In this document: piece by piece, positions 1 through 10,387 of the stretch
Layout: each line of letters begins with the position of its first letter
Numbering within the stretch: the stretch's first letter is position 1
Source: Allomyces macrogynus ATCC 38327
Lineage: Eukaryota; Blastocladiomycota; Blastocladiomycetes; Blastocladiales; Blastocladiaceae
Direction of reading: 5' to 3'
Length of the DNA: 35,416 bases
NCBI GenBank assembly: GCA_000151295.1
Contig: GG745335.1
Span: forward strand, 1,392,047 to 1,427,462
Program-made: the position numbers and the translations under genes
Notes under the pieces: model-generated
What the model was told of the DNA's origin: nothing
Seen by the model: the letters and a program-made list of their open reading frames with translations, nothing else
Database searches by the model: none

Positions 1-2
1 TC

Positions 3-140
3 CCGCTGCTGGAAGATCTTTATGCCTCGCAAATCAACAGCCTCTCCAGCATTCAGCAGCCTGTCGACACTGTGACCGTCGCGGCGAGGATGGGCCACAT
101 CCGCATGCGCATGCTCATCGACGACAATGACCGGCATTGA
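3..140 (+). CDS. 3' end of an unidentified gene (partial)
   Basis: One frame is open from the left edge to a TGA at 138-140 and gives 45 residues, beginning PLLEDLYASQINSLSS and ending IRMRMLIDDNDRH. The amphipathic, charged composition with ordinary residues looks coding, whereas the two other plus frames stop or read as Arg/His-rich noise. The gene starts outside the window, so no domain can be named. It lies on the same strand as the phosphodiesterase gene, about 500 bases upstream of it. Confidence is limited by the length. Confidence 0.4.
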   Translation, partial: PLLEDLYASQINSLSSIQQPVDTVTVAARMGHIRMRMLIDDNDRH

Positions 141-646
141 CCCGCCAAGCTGGTGCTCGCCGACCCTGACCAGAAGAACAATCTCGGCGACGGCCGGCCC
201 CATCAAGCGACGTCCCAGTGCTGCATCCGCCGCAGTGCACGCAAGCCGCGACCCTGATTGAACAGGCACGACACGCTGCACGTATGTGATCGAATGAATT
301 GGTTGTGCTCGTCGTCTTGTTCCCCTTGCCCGCTGTCAATCGCAGCTCTCGCAAGTGTCAAACCGACCAATGCGCTCCAGAGCTTTGTAGCCAGCCTGTT
401 CGACTGCGTGCATGCTGACGCGTGATTCTGTCAATGCTCACTCAATAGTGTTTTTTCGTCGGTCAACGTGTTCTCCACCCGGCAATTGCTGCCGTTCGTG
501 GCTCCAACGTCGAAAGGGTAGGCGTCGTTTGGCTCGGCACTGCTGGCCGTATGTTTGAGCAGGCATTTGAACCGCTACTCTGCTCTTCTGTTGTAGGTCC
601 TCATGTCGTGGGGAGGCCCGATTCGGGCTCTGAACCACGCTGGCTC
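141..646. other. Intergenic region upstream of the phosphodiesterase gene
   Basis: No convincing reading frame is visible. It should hold the 3' UTR of the left-edge gene and the promoter and 5' UTR of the phosphodiesterase gene. A pyrimidine-rich stretch ending in an acceptor-like TTGTAG lies just before the proposed start at 647, so a non-coding first exon with a 5' UTR intron is possible. No RNA gene or repeat was recognised. Confidence 0.4.
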
Positions 647-3600
647 ATGACCGCGCCGACGAAACCGTCCGTTTTTCGGATCCCGCCGCCCGTGACAGCC
701 CTCCTTGGCTCTGCACCACCATCCCCATCGAGCCCGCAGTCGAGCCTCGCCCCCTCCGAATCGCAGGGTGGATCCCCCGCGTCTGGCCTCGCTGGTCCTG
801 CCGCTAGACCGTTGTCCCGATACCCGCCGCCTCCTCCTCTCCCCAGCACCGAATACACTCCGAGCCTTGGCCCGTCTCGATTACGACGTCTCGACTCGGA
901 GTCGACCAAGCCGGCCGCATCTACCGGAAAATCGACACCTCCCCCATCGTTGCCGCTTCCTCCACCACCACCGACCACTAGATTACCGCGTGGCCACCTC
1001 CCTCCACTTTCGATCCCGTCGGCTACTCCCGCTCCCGACTCGCTCTCCCCGACCGGCGCGATCGCCGTCACCTCGCCGTCGGTGCATGCGTCGGAGGGGT
1101 CGGTGCAGTCGAGTGCGCACCCAAGCCCCACGGTTCGGTCGCGGCGAGCGAGTAGCTTGAGCGACCTCAAGGACTTGCCGACAACTACCTCCCCGACGCA
1201 GGCGACCGGTCCGCGCTCGACCTACCGAATCCCGTCGGTCGTGCTCTACGGGTCGGTCTCGACAGCGAGCACCGACTCTGACGTACCTGGCGACGACCGC
1301 CAACCGCGCATATTCCCAGTGGCCAGTGGGCGTGGCGTCGTCCCGTCGCAATTCATCCCCACCGGGCTCGGGTTCCACTCCAGTCCCGCAGCCTCGACGA
1401 TTCATCTCTCGGCGAGTGTTGGCCGGCTGGGCGCGAACTCGAGCTCGTCGCTCGCTCTCCCGAATCCGAACGCCGGTCCGAAGCCGCACCGTGCACTCCT
1501 GCCGCCGTCGCCGAGTTTTGTGCTCAACCCAACCTGGTCGGTTGCGATCGCGCCGCCGAGTCGAAGCCGCGTGAGCTCCTTGAGCTCGCGGCTTGTGCCG
1601 CAACTCAGCCGGTCGGTGCGGCCGTCGTTTGCAGCGCCATCGTTTGGGATCCCGCGCACGCTCCAGGGGTCGCAGTACGCACTCCCGCTCGACGGCGAGT
1701 ATGTGCTCGGGCGAAGACCGCTGGCGGGTGGGAAGACCCGGTCGGCGTCGCTGTTTGCGGCGCTCGTGGACACTGCAGGTACTGGGTTTCTCGTTTGGTT
1801 TGTTTCTTTGTTTTCCTTTGTTGCCGGGTGCTGTCGCTCTCGCTTCAGACCAGGGGTACTGGAGGGCTGAATTATTGAGAGTGCACGGCGCGGTGTCGGG
1901 CAGCACGGGCGGCAGCGCCGGGCGCGACGGCGGGTGGTGGTGCAGTCGAGGCAAAGCACGGTGGAACGGAGCGTCTCGCACGGTTCGTGTGACTTGCGTG
2001 ATGAGCGGGTGTGTCCCCCACCGCTCCGCGATATCGCCGCGATTTCGCTCTTTGACCACCACCTCGGCGCGCGACTGGGCCTCTTTCGATTCGTGCCGCG
2101 CAACCACTCCCGCCATCTCGCGCTCGAAAGCGCTGTGGTCGCTGTGAAGGCCCGCGAGTCCCCGCAATCTGCTCGTACCCACCGTTCGGCAGTTTCGGCC
2201 CGCGCCCTGGTCGCTTGTCCCTCGCCCCGACTCCAGCCCTCCAGCCCTGCCACTCCTCGCCATTACGCGTGCCGAACGGCTGTTTTCATCGACTCTCGAC
2301 GTGCGCGCGCCCCGACAACCCACGAGCGGCTGGTTGGTGCCATGGATCAGCACCCCGCTATTTTGGAGTAGCAGCCGCAACGCCACGCGTTCCGCCTGAT
2401 CAACTGACCCCGCCATCCGCTCTTTGCCGCCCTTGATCAACAGGTCCCTCGTACCGCGGCAGCGTCTACACGCTCGGCGCCGACTTTGATTTCGCAGCCG
2501 TCGTCGATCCCGTCACGGGCGTTCCCTACGCGCAATTCTTCTCGAGCAGCACCGACGACCCGGCCTCGCTGCCCGCAGCTGGCCCGTCGACGACCTTCTC
2601 GTCCGCCGCGCGCGCCTCGGTAGCCGGTGGCGCCGCCTTCTCCCGCCGCCACGCCTTCCCCGGGTCGCCCACGATGCGCGCGTCACGCGCGAACCTGATC
2701 GGCCCGCCGCCGCGCGCGACGGCGCCGGCGCCCGACGTGTTACGACACGTGCCGTCGCGGTCGATTCGCAGTTCCGTGATCAACCAGCTCTACGTGCACT
2801 ACACGATGTTTGTCGTGTTGATCGCGTCGGCCAACAAGATGGGGCTCTCGGCCGAGATTCGGTACTACACGCTGTTCCTCTACTTGAACGCGTCGCTCTA
2901 CGTGATGCAAGTCTCGCGCATCGCGCAGTTCTTACACGAAAAGTCGATTGTCCCGTTCTACCTGTCACTCGTGCCGTTTGGGATCCTGTGCGTGATTGCG
3001 CGCGAGGCGCACATGCTCGTCACGGCGCTCTGGTATGTCTCGTTCCTGATCGTGTATCTGCAAATGGGCCGGCCCAATATGCAAAAGCACCTGATCGGCT
3101 ACTCGCTCGCGTTCCTGGCGACCTACGTGTCCTGCGTCGCGTTCATGGGGTGGTTCTACCGCGACAATTGCCAAGAGTTCTTTTGCGGGCAAGGATTGCG
3201 GGACCCGATCACTTGGTCGCACGAAATCGTGTGGATCGTGGCTTGTGTCGTGGTCGTCGAGTGTTTCCTCACACTCGAGCGGTTCATCAAGCACAATGCG
3301 CTTACGCTGCTCGAGCGCGAGAATTACGTGCAGAACCTGTTGCAGACGAACGCTGAGCTCAAGCGCGAATTGAAGCGCATGAAAATGGACAAGGCCGGGG
3401 CGGCCGACTTGGACGCGCCCTTGACCAAGGTCTTACAGATCCTCAAGGATATTCGCGACTCGGGCGAGACCGACGCCGAGACGAACGCCTCGCTCGATGT
3501 GATTCTCAAGGTGCTCACGTCCGGCGACTTGTTTGCCGTCGACTTGAAGGATAAGCCCAACGACGCCGAGGTCGCCGACTTTCTCAACAATCTCATGCAA

Positions 3601-5336
3601 AAGGGCGGCGGCGCGATCGCCGAGCCGGCGCCGGCGAATGCCATGGCGAGCGTTGACGCGGGTGCGGGCGCGTCGAGTGCGGGGACCGGGCCGGCAGTAG
3701 CGAGCAAGCCGGCTGGCGACGGCACCGCCGCGGGCACCGCGATCGACGCTTCAGGGGCCGCGCAAGCGACCGGCATCAAGGCGCCGCCGTCGCTCGCCGT
3801 TTCCGGAGGTGCCGCCACCACCACCGCCGCGTCGGTCGGCGCGCTCGCCAACGCAAGCTGCAGTGGTGCCGGTCCCGGTCCAACCCCCATTGAGATCCAG
3901 TCATATGTGCCCGAGGAAATCCTGGCCATGGCGCCCGACCAGATTGCCGCGATTGAAGCGTGCCTCGACCTCCTGGAGACACCCGACTTTGACGTGATTT
4001 CGCTCAACGAGGCGACGGGCGGGCACCCAGTGTATTTCACGGGCCTGCGCGTGTTTGAGCGACATAACCTGATCAGCAAGCTCAACCTGGACGTGCGCGT
4101 GTTGCAGAACTTCCTGCTCTCGGTCGAGGCCGGGTACCTGGCCACGAACCCGTACCACAACGCCCTGCACGCAGCCGACGTGACCGCGTCGATGAACTAC
4201 TACTTGACGCGCGCGCGATTGCAGCCGGCGATTCCCACCGACGAAGTGTTTGCGGCTCTGACGGCGGCATTGATCCACGACTTGGGCCACCCGGGGTTCA
4301 ACAATCAGTTCCTGATCAACATTTCCGACCGGTTGGCGCTCCAGTACAATGACCAGGCGGTGCTCGAACACTTCCACTGCTCGCTCGCGTTCGCGATCAT
4401 GCAGTCGTCGCCGTCGTTTGATTTGATGGCCGGTTTCACGCACGACCAGTGCAAGGCGATTCGCGATATGACCGTGAACTTGGTCTTGGCCACGGACATG
4501 GGCGTGCATTTCGAGTTTGTCGCCAAGTTTAAGAACAAGGCCACAGCCGCGCCCGCCGCGGGAACCGCCGTGAATGCGAATGTCGCGTCGCCGATTGCCG
4601 CGAGTCTCGGGTTTGATCTCGATAAGCGCGTGGAGCGGAAATTGGTCCTGTCGGTGGCCATCAAGTGCGCGGATATCAACAACCCGTCGAAACCGCTGCA
4701 CTTGTGCACGCAGTGGACGGCGTTGATCATGGAAGAGTTTTTCTTGCAGGGCGACGAGGAACGGCGCCGCGGGATGGAGGTGAGCGTGCTCATGGACCGG
4801 TACAATACGGATATCCCGAAGTGTCAAGTGGTGCGTGTCGTGCTCGTGCTTCGCTTTCTGGTGTAGGCCCTGCGACTGACGGTAGACGACACGACACGCT
4901 TTTAGGGCTTTATCGACTTTGTCGTCGCGCCGCTGTTCGATGCGTGGGCGCTCTTCATGCAGGAGGACATCAAGCCGCTCAAGAACAACATTCAGAACAA
5001 CAAGGGTACGCGCCATCATGGTTGTCGGTTTCGCGCCGGAACTGTCCGTGCTCACACACCCCCGTCATCCTTTCGCACATAGCGTATTGGAAAGCCAAGC
5101 TCGAGGCCGCCGCGGCCGCCGCGGCACTTCCACCACCTGTCCCGTCCGTGGCCGTGCCAAGCACCACTGCCGCAATGCCGCCGGCGAGATCCAACTCGGC
5201 TGTCGTCGGGTCCGCGACGCAGCTAACACGTCCGGCCGCGCCGGCACCCGCGAACACGCTGTCGCCGAACATCGACGATCAACAGCCGCCGGCGCAGCAG
5301 CAGCAGCAGCAGCAGCAGGAGCCTCAACGAAGCTGA
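647..5336 (+). CDS. Membrane-anchored class I 3',5'-cyclic-nucleotide phosphodiesterase
   Basis: Proposed exons are 647-1778, 1849-2174, 2444-4827, 4906-5005 and 5083-5336; all junction phases agree. The N-terminus is a long Ser/Pro-rich disordered segment. About six hydrophobic segments follow (roughly 2780-3290), then a short coiled coil (ENYVQNLLQTNAELKRELKR), an Ala-rich linker, and the catalytic HD domain (about 3900-5005). Class I PDE signatures are clear: YHNALHAADV (HNxxHAxDV, catalytic and metal-site His), ALIHDLGHPGFNNQF (HDxxHPG), YNDQAVLEHFHC, LATDMGVHFEF, CADINNPSKP and, after the fourth intron, GFIDFVVAPLFDAW. The C-terminal tail is Ala/Pro-rich and ends in poly-Gln. It should hydrolyse cAMP and/or cGMP at a membrane; which nucleotide cannot be read from sequence. 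Exon 2 needs one frame correction near 1930 (see findings), so the N-terminal model is less certain than the catalytic part. The start at 647 is the first Met before the Pro/Ser-rich stretch. Confidence 0.88.
5295..5321 (+). repeat. CAG microsatellite coding poly-Gln
   Basis: A run of CAG codons sits in the last exon of the phosphodiesterase gene and encodes about eight consecutive glutamines just before the C-terminal EPQRS. It lies outside the catalytic domain, in a disordered tail, and could vary in length between strains. Confidence 0.7.
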
Positions 5337-5576
5337 CAGCGGTCGGTTGGGGAGCGGAGACTCGGGAGTGTGGGACTGGTCTTTGTTGGACTTGGCGGGA
5401 TTTGATGGTGAGTGGATAGCAAGGGGGTAGCGCAGATCAGTGTTGGGCAGCCCGTTCATTTTTGATGCTTGGGTGGATTCGTGATGAATGAAGTATTGAT
5501 GGTGGATCAATGCCAAAGAAACAACAATGCCAGAGGAAAGCACGGTGTGTATTTGTACCAGGCGAGTGCCCGCACT
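5337..5576. other. Convergent intergenic region (phosphodiesterase and VPS26 3' ends)
   Basis: About 240 bases separate the stop codons of two convergent genes. I see no reading frame or RNA gene here. It must contain both 3' UTRs and polyadenylation signals. Confidence 0.4.
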
Positions 5577-7078
5577 CTACTGCGACGCCAGCAGCGGCTG
5601 CTCGGTTCCCGCGACGGCAGCCGCTTCGACCGGCGCCGCCGCAGCAGCCTGTGCAGGCGACCCTGTTCCTGCTGCTGTTGCTGGCGCGGGTGACGGCGAT
5701 GGCACGGGCGACGCGGCCGGCTCGGGGACCGGCGACGCGGCACTAGCCGCGACGGGCGCGACAGGCGCTGTCGGCATGCCCGGGAGCGGTTCACGGAACA
5801 TGGTGATTTCCTGCTGCTTGAAGTAGCGGCGGTTCTCTTCGTCGACGAGCACGAGGTTGAGAAAGTACCGGACCGAGAATTTCTTGTTGACGTCGCGGAA
5901 CGTGGGCGTGAGCTCGTAGCCCGACAGGAACATGCGAATCGGAATCATTTCACCCTTGACGGGCGCGCCGTCCATGATTTCAAACTTGGCCAGGGTTTCC
6001 GGGTCGGGCGGGTTCGTTGGGCTCCCTACAAACGCAGAGCATCGGAGAGAGGTGAGAAGGGACAGGAATAAGCGGATCGCGAGGTCTGCGAGCGACAGTG
6101 CGTACTTCCTGCCGTCGACTCTCGACGCAGAATCGAGAGCTCCATGTACTTGATCTTGATGCGCACGAGCAAAAAGTAGATTTTGCCCACAATCACGTCG
6201 CTCAGGTGGTAGCTACGTGGGGGGGGGGGGGTCGTGGAAAACGACAATGAGCATGATGACGCGACGACCACGACTTCAAGGCCACAAAAGGGACACGTAC
6301 CGCGACTTGTTGTACTCGAATTCAATGTGCAGGCACTCCTCGATCCCGACCTCCATCTTGATGGGGTGGTTCTGGTCTGGCGGCACCTTGTAGCTGTAGA
6401 CCCAGAGGTCCTTCTCGCGCACAATATCAGACAGGCGACGCGAAATGGTGACGCGGACGAAATACCTATTCAAGGGGCACCCGCAGCGCGTGAGATCGGG
6501 TGGAGTGCGTGCGCAACAAGAAGTAGCGCTTCCATACCGCAGTTTGACGTGCGTGCCGAGATAACTCTCAAACTGCTTTTCCACGTTCTTGAACTCGAAG
6601 CCAAACGTCTGCAGGCCACGGATCTCGCCGGCTGCCATGAGCTCCTGGCCCATGGAAATGAAGTCGTTGGGCTGCTTGTCCGGGAAGGCCTCTGTTTACG
6701 AGATCAAGCGCGCGTCAGGTCGGTTCATTCCGTGCAACATCGCTGAGAAGAAGACCGGCATGACGCGTACCAATCTGGCCCAGGAACTGAACGCGAATGC
6801 CCGCATGCTCGAGCTTCTTGCCGTCCTTGACACGAATCGTGACCTGGCGCGTGGGGGGAGGGTCATTGACGTCAGCATCCGTGCTCGTGCGGAAACGACG
6901 CGTCGTTGTGCGCGTATTGTACCTTGCCCGTGACGGTCTCGCCGTCGGCGTAGAGCGGGAACTTGTCGCGTTGGTCGCGGTTGACCTTGACGTCGACCCA
7001 CTGGCGCTGCTCCTCGCCGTCAAAGCGAATGTCGACGTCAGCGTTGGTGCCGAGGCCAAAGAGCGCGGGCACGTTCAT
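5577..7078 (-). CDS. VPS26: Retromer subunit VPS26
   Basis: Six exons on the minus strand: 7078-6923, 6843-6771, 6691-6538, 6465-6301, 6212-6106 and 6025-5577, giving 367 residues with every phase consistent. The product is the arrestin-fold subunit of the retromer cargo complex, which binds VPS35 and retrieves receptors from endosomes to the Golgi. Family motifs appear in order: DVDIRFDGEE near the start, DGETVTGK, LEHAGIRVQFLGQI, ESYLGTHVKLRYFVRVTI, IKMEVGIEECLHIEFEYNKS, YHLSDVIVGKIYFLLVRIKI, EIMDGAPVKGEMIPIR and DVNKKFSVRYFLNLVLVDEE. These match the human family along both arrestin lobes. The last ~65 residues are an Ala/Pro/Ser tail of low complexity, not conserved. The Met at 7078 gives the usual short VPS26 N-terminus. 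It is divergent to mL46, with 574 bases between the start codons. Confidence 0.95.
6219..6231 (+). repeat. Poly-G run (13 G) inside a VPS26 intron
   Basis: Thirteen consecutive G on the plus strand lie within the fourth VPS26 intron, so the transcript carries a 13-C tract immediately before CACGTAG at the 3' splice site. It probably acts as the polypyrimidine tract. Such a run is also prone to length errors. Confidence 0.8.
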
Positions 7079-7652
7079 CTTGGCGTGCGGTTCTAGGGTG
7101 GGTCGGGTGGCGAGCGAACTCGAGAAGCGTGCGAGCGTGTTACGTTGAGCGTGGACGCGTGCAGTTGGTGCTGCTGAGCTGTCGACACGTTGGCAAGGTC
7201 GTGCAGTGCAGGTCGATTTCGTCAATGGGCTCGCCTTGGTCGGCTTGTCGGTCGCGGCGGGTCGCGTCGGTCGCGGAAATGCAGCAGGTTGGCGAGCGGC
7301 TCCACGCGGTGCGGGCGGATCGGCGCGAACTCCAGGTGCTTCAGCTGGTCGACAGAGGGGATGGCACGGATGGCACGCTCCACGGCCAAGGCAACGAGCA
7401 CTTGGCAGCAGCAGCGAAACTCGAAAACGACGCGCACGACCTCGGCGCAGTGTCACGTGCCGCTATCAGTTCCATTTCGCCCCATTTGCTCCTTCATCAC
7501 AGTCAATGAGCGCTGATCAGCGATCACCAACGCTGATCTTGCAGCGTGCTTGCTCCACCAACAGTAAATCTCAAGTGCTCGCGCCCGACAACTTGCCGCC
7601 TTGCCCGCGGCCCACATCGTGCCGCGACTCACTGCAATCTCCTCGACCCATC
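7079..7652. promoter_or_regulatory. Divergent promoter region of VPS26 and mL46
   Basis: The start codons of VPS26 (minus) and mL46 (plus) face away from each other across 574 bases without a convincing coding frame. Apparent open frames here are high-GC noise. Both promoters and 5' UTRs must lie in it. I recognise no TATA box or named operator. Confidence 0.5.
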
Positions 7653-8448
7653 ATGGCGACCGCCGCCGCTGCCGCCCTGCGCACCGCGACCCTCGTCGTG
7701 CGCCGCCCGCTCATCACGCCCACGCGCACCGCCTTTGAGCAGGCCTACTACGAGTACCATGCCAACCTGCGTGCCAGCCACGAGCGCACCGTGATCCCCG
7801 ATTTTTGGACAAAGAAGGGCGCTGCCGGCAACACGGCCGCCATTCAAATGGCCGTTCCGGCAGAACGCACGACCGAGGCCGATACGGCCAACGATGTCAA
7901 GAGCCTCGACCGCAAGCTCGAGGAGAACCTGTTTTTGGTCGTCAAGGAGGGCGGCAAGTGGAGTTTGGTTCAGGGAGCAGTCGCGGAGGGCGAGCCGTTA
8001 CACGAGGTACCAGCAGCTCAGCTCGTCATGATCCTCGAGCGTGCGATCATAGTCGAAAAATTGTGGGCGCTGACCATTTACGGCCCGTGATTCGCGATGT
8101 TGAACCCGAAATTTAGGCGGCACGACGCTCCGTGCTCGAAAAGTGCGGCCAGAACCTCGACCTGTGGATGGTCGGCCGGTCTCCGATTGCTCTCTCTCAC
8201 ACTGCCAAGGACAACGAGAACGTACGTCGTTGGTCATTGATTTTGCGGACGAGCGCAAATCTGGGATCCTGACGCTCTCCACCACCTCCCGACCGACCGA
8301 ACACCAGATCTTTGTCCACAAGGCGCACATTCTCGCAGGTCAGGCTGCGCCGACCAAAGGGGTCAGCGATTTCGCATGGGTGACCAAGAGCGAAATGGCA
8401 AAATTCCTCGACAAGGCCGCCTACGACGACGTGGTCGAGCTCTTGTAG
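7653..8448 (+). CDS. MRPL46: Mitochondrial large-subunit ribosomal protein mL46 (Nudix-like)
   Basis: Exons are 7653-8006, 8117-8221 and 8308-8448 (199 residues), with all introns in phase 0. The start at 7653 gives an Arg/Ala-rich N-terminus (ATAAAAALRTATLVVRRPL) typical of a mitochondrial targeting peptide. The Nudix-fold region follows: EENLFLVVKEGGKWSLVQG, then GEPLHEAARRSVLEKCG, then IFVHKAHILAG and FAWVTKSEMAKFL. The human homologue has WLLPQ, GTAERTL and HVWVTKDEL at the same places. The Nudix box is degenerate: the REUxEE core reads RSVLEK, so a structural role in the mitoribosome is expected and not hydrolysis, as known for mL46. At 199 residues it is shorter than the animal or yeast proteins (about 280), mostly at the N-terminus. 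Confidence 0.85.
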
Positions 8449-8895
8449 TGCTTCTCTTCCGTTTTTTCGATTTTCTTGTGATTTTCCGGTTCTCCCTAGG
8501 CTTGTTTACATACATGGTCATTGTGTTTCTTCGGGACGGGCACGAGGTTCGCGCCAAGGTCGTCCTCCTTCTGCTCCGGCGACCACGTTCTCTTGCTTGA
8601 ACGCTCTCTTATTCCCGCCATTCTCTCTCACAATCACCCTGCGTTGACGCCCTCCCGCTCTTTCGCTTCTCTCTGAGCCGACAGATCGGCCGGCAGCGCA
8701 ACTGGAGGTTTGCATTGCCGCTGGCCCGCGCAAAGAACGGATCCTGAGCTCGCTCTCAGTCGCGCGCGCAAAGCAATACAGTAAAGTGATTCAAAAACGA
8801 GGGCATCCTAGCATTATATTTCGCTACTCGGTGCAGCACCGAAACAATCTGGATCCAACTCGGTGCCGTCCGGCTCGCTGATGCTCGTGGTCGGC
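8449..8895. other. Convergent intergenic region (mL46 and pyrophosphatase 3' ends)
   Basis: About 450 bases lie between two convergent stop codons. The region is T-rich after the mL46 stop (TTTTTTCGATTTTCTTGTG) and has an AT-rich patch near 8800-8825. No coding frame, RNA gene or repeat is recognised; both 3' UTRs should lie here. Confidence 0.4.
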
Positions 8896-10027
8896 TTACA
8901 GGTTGGGCGACGACGAGATGAAGAACCACTTGTCGACTGTGGAGTGGAGGAAGAGCCGCCTCGCGTCAGTGAACGTGATCGCGAGGAGCGAATGAACCCA
9001 CGTCGACGCGAGAAGAAACGTACCCGACGGGTCGATCGGGCCGGGCGCCGAGTTGGTCGCCTCCGGGATGGCCTGGTAGGCGTCGTGGTCCTCGGAAATG
9101 AGCGAGGGGCTGTCCTCGACCGTGAGCGTGGCCCTGGATTGTCAATCGAATGGACGGGTGGTCAGTCTCTCGCGTCGAGCGCCATGGTGCACCAATTGCC
9201 AAAACCAAAGAACACGCGCTTCGAAATGTCATTCTCGACCTCGCCGGCAATCAAGTGCTTCCAGGCCTCGTGGCAGTCGGTGACGACCTGCGTCGCGTAG
9301 GCCGCGCTCTTGGCCTCACCCGAGAACGCAAAGACGTTCTCCGGCTTGCCGTCCGGGATCTTGTAGATGCGGAACCACTCGTTGGTCGCGCGAAGGAGGC
9401 CCGGCAGGTGGCGCTCGACGTCCTCGATATCGTTGAGCTTGGCGGCGAGCGGGTCGGTCACGTCGATGACAATCACCTTCCAGTCGGTCTCGCCCTCGTC
9501 GAGCAGCGCCATGACACCGAGCACCTTGACCTGCTTGACCTGGCCCGTGTACCCGACACGCTCGCCAATCTCGCACACGTCGAGCGGGTCATTGTCGCCC
9601 TTGGCCTTGGTATCCGGGTGGTGGTGGTTCGGGTCCTCCCAGGTCTGCGGGAACGCGCCGTAGTTCCAAATGTACCCGTGGTGCGGGAAGCAGTTGCGCA
9701 CGTAGCGCAGCTTACCCTTCTTGACGTCCTGCTTGATCGGGTTCAGGAAGTCCTCCTTCGAGATCTGTGGTCGGGGGAGCGGCGCGATCGGACGTGTTTT
9801 AGCAAGTGCTTTGCGTGCAAATCCGTCGCTGCAGTATGGGCAGAGCGTACCTCGAGCTTGGCGTTGGTCCAGCGCGGAATCTCGACGACCATGTTCAGGA
9901 TCGTCTTCTCCTCGTTGGCGTAGAGCGGAATGTCGTGGAAGGGCGAGACGGGCTTGCCATCCTTCTCAATGTAGACGCGGTGCTCGAGCGTGTTGGCGGC
10001 GTTGACGTAGCGCGGCGTGTACGACAT
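8896..10027 (-). CDS. IPP1: Soluble inorganic pyrophosphatase (family I)
   Basis: Exons on the minus strand are 10027-9851, 9764-9193, 9133-9024 and 8936-8896 (299 residues). The enzyme hydrolyses pyrophosphate to phosphate with Mg2+, pulling biosynthetic reactions forward. The family signature [13 protein letters not shown] contains the metal-binding Asp residues (about 116, 118, 121). Also visible are [87 protein letters not shown] and the C-terminal VDKWFFIS. The length matches fungal cytosolic enzymes. The second donor is the least certain: the phase requires exon 2 to end at 9193, which adds FFGFGNW before the ATLTVEDSP segment. A cytosolic location is inferred because no targeting peptide is visible. 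Confidence 0.95.
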
Positions 10028-10387
10028 CTTGGCGGGCGGGCTGGGGGGGTCGATCGTGTGCAGCGAGGAGAGAAGAAGCGGGCGCGGCGGTGGTCGCGCG
10101 CTGGTGTTGGTTGGTCGCGGTTGGCGGGGCAAAGCGAGACGAGACCACGCCGGCAAGACAGCCAGAACCCCTGACACGGCGGCGCGCCGCAGAAGCAAGG
10201 GTCCTTGCGTGATGAACGGAACACGTGCACAAACTCTGGAGTTTCTGTCTCCCTTGCCTCCCGCGACGTCTCCACGACCTGATCTCGAATCCAACTCACC
10301 CCTCTTCAAAAACCGGCATCATTTCGCATCCAAAACTGTCATCAAGATTAATACCACGGCGCCGTCACGCGTAAAAGCCGGCCACCA
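10028..10387. promoter_or_regulatory. Spacer between the pyrophosphatase start and the SAS-6 stop
   Basis: Two minus-strand genes are separated by 360 bases. This should hold the pyrophosphatase promoter and the SAS-6 3' UTR. Apparent frames are Arg-rich and not convincing. No recognised motif. Confidence 0.4.

Noticed and set aside
983..2440. Long minus-strand open frame (485 codons) opposite the phosphodiesterase 5' exons
   Set aside because: Arg/Pro/Gly-rich translation without motifs; it mirrors GC-rich sense exons and spans two predicted introns.
2780..3290. Microbial rhodopsin domain fused to the PDE
   Set aside because: The membrane segments number about six and none has an evident retinal-lysine helix; a rhodopsin-PDE cannot be claimed.
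3901..5055. Minus-strand open frame (384 codons) opposite the PDE catalytic domain
   Set aside because: His/Arg/Val-rich shadow of a gene whose sense frame has clear HD-domain motifs.
7205..7652. N-terminal extension of mL46 from upstream in-frame sequence
   Set aside because: The upstream residues are Arg/Ser/Pro-rich with no family similarity, and the Met at 7653 begins a good mitochondrial presequence.
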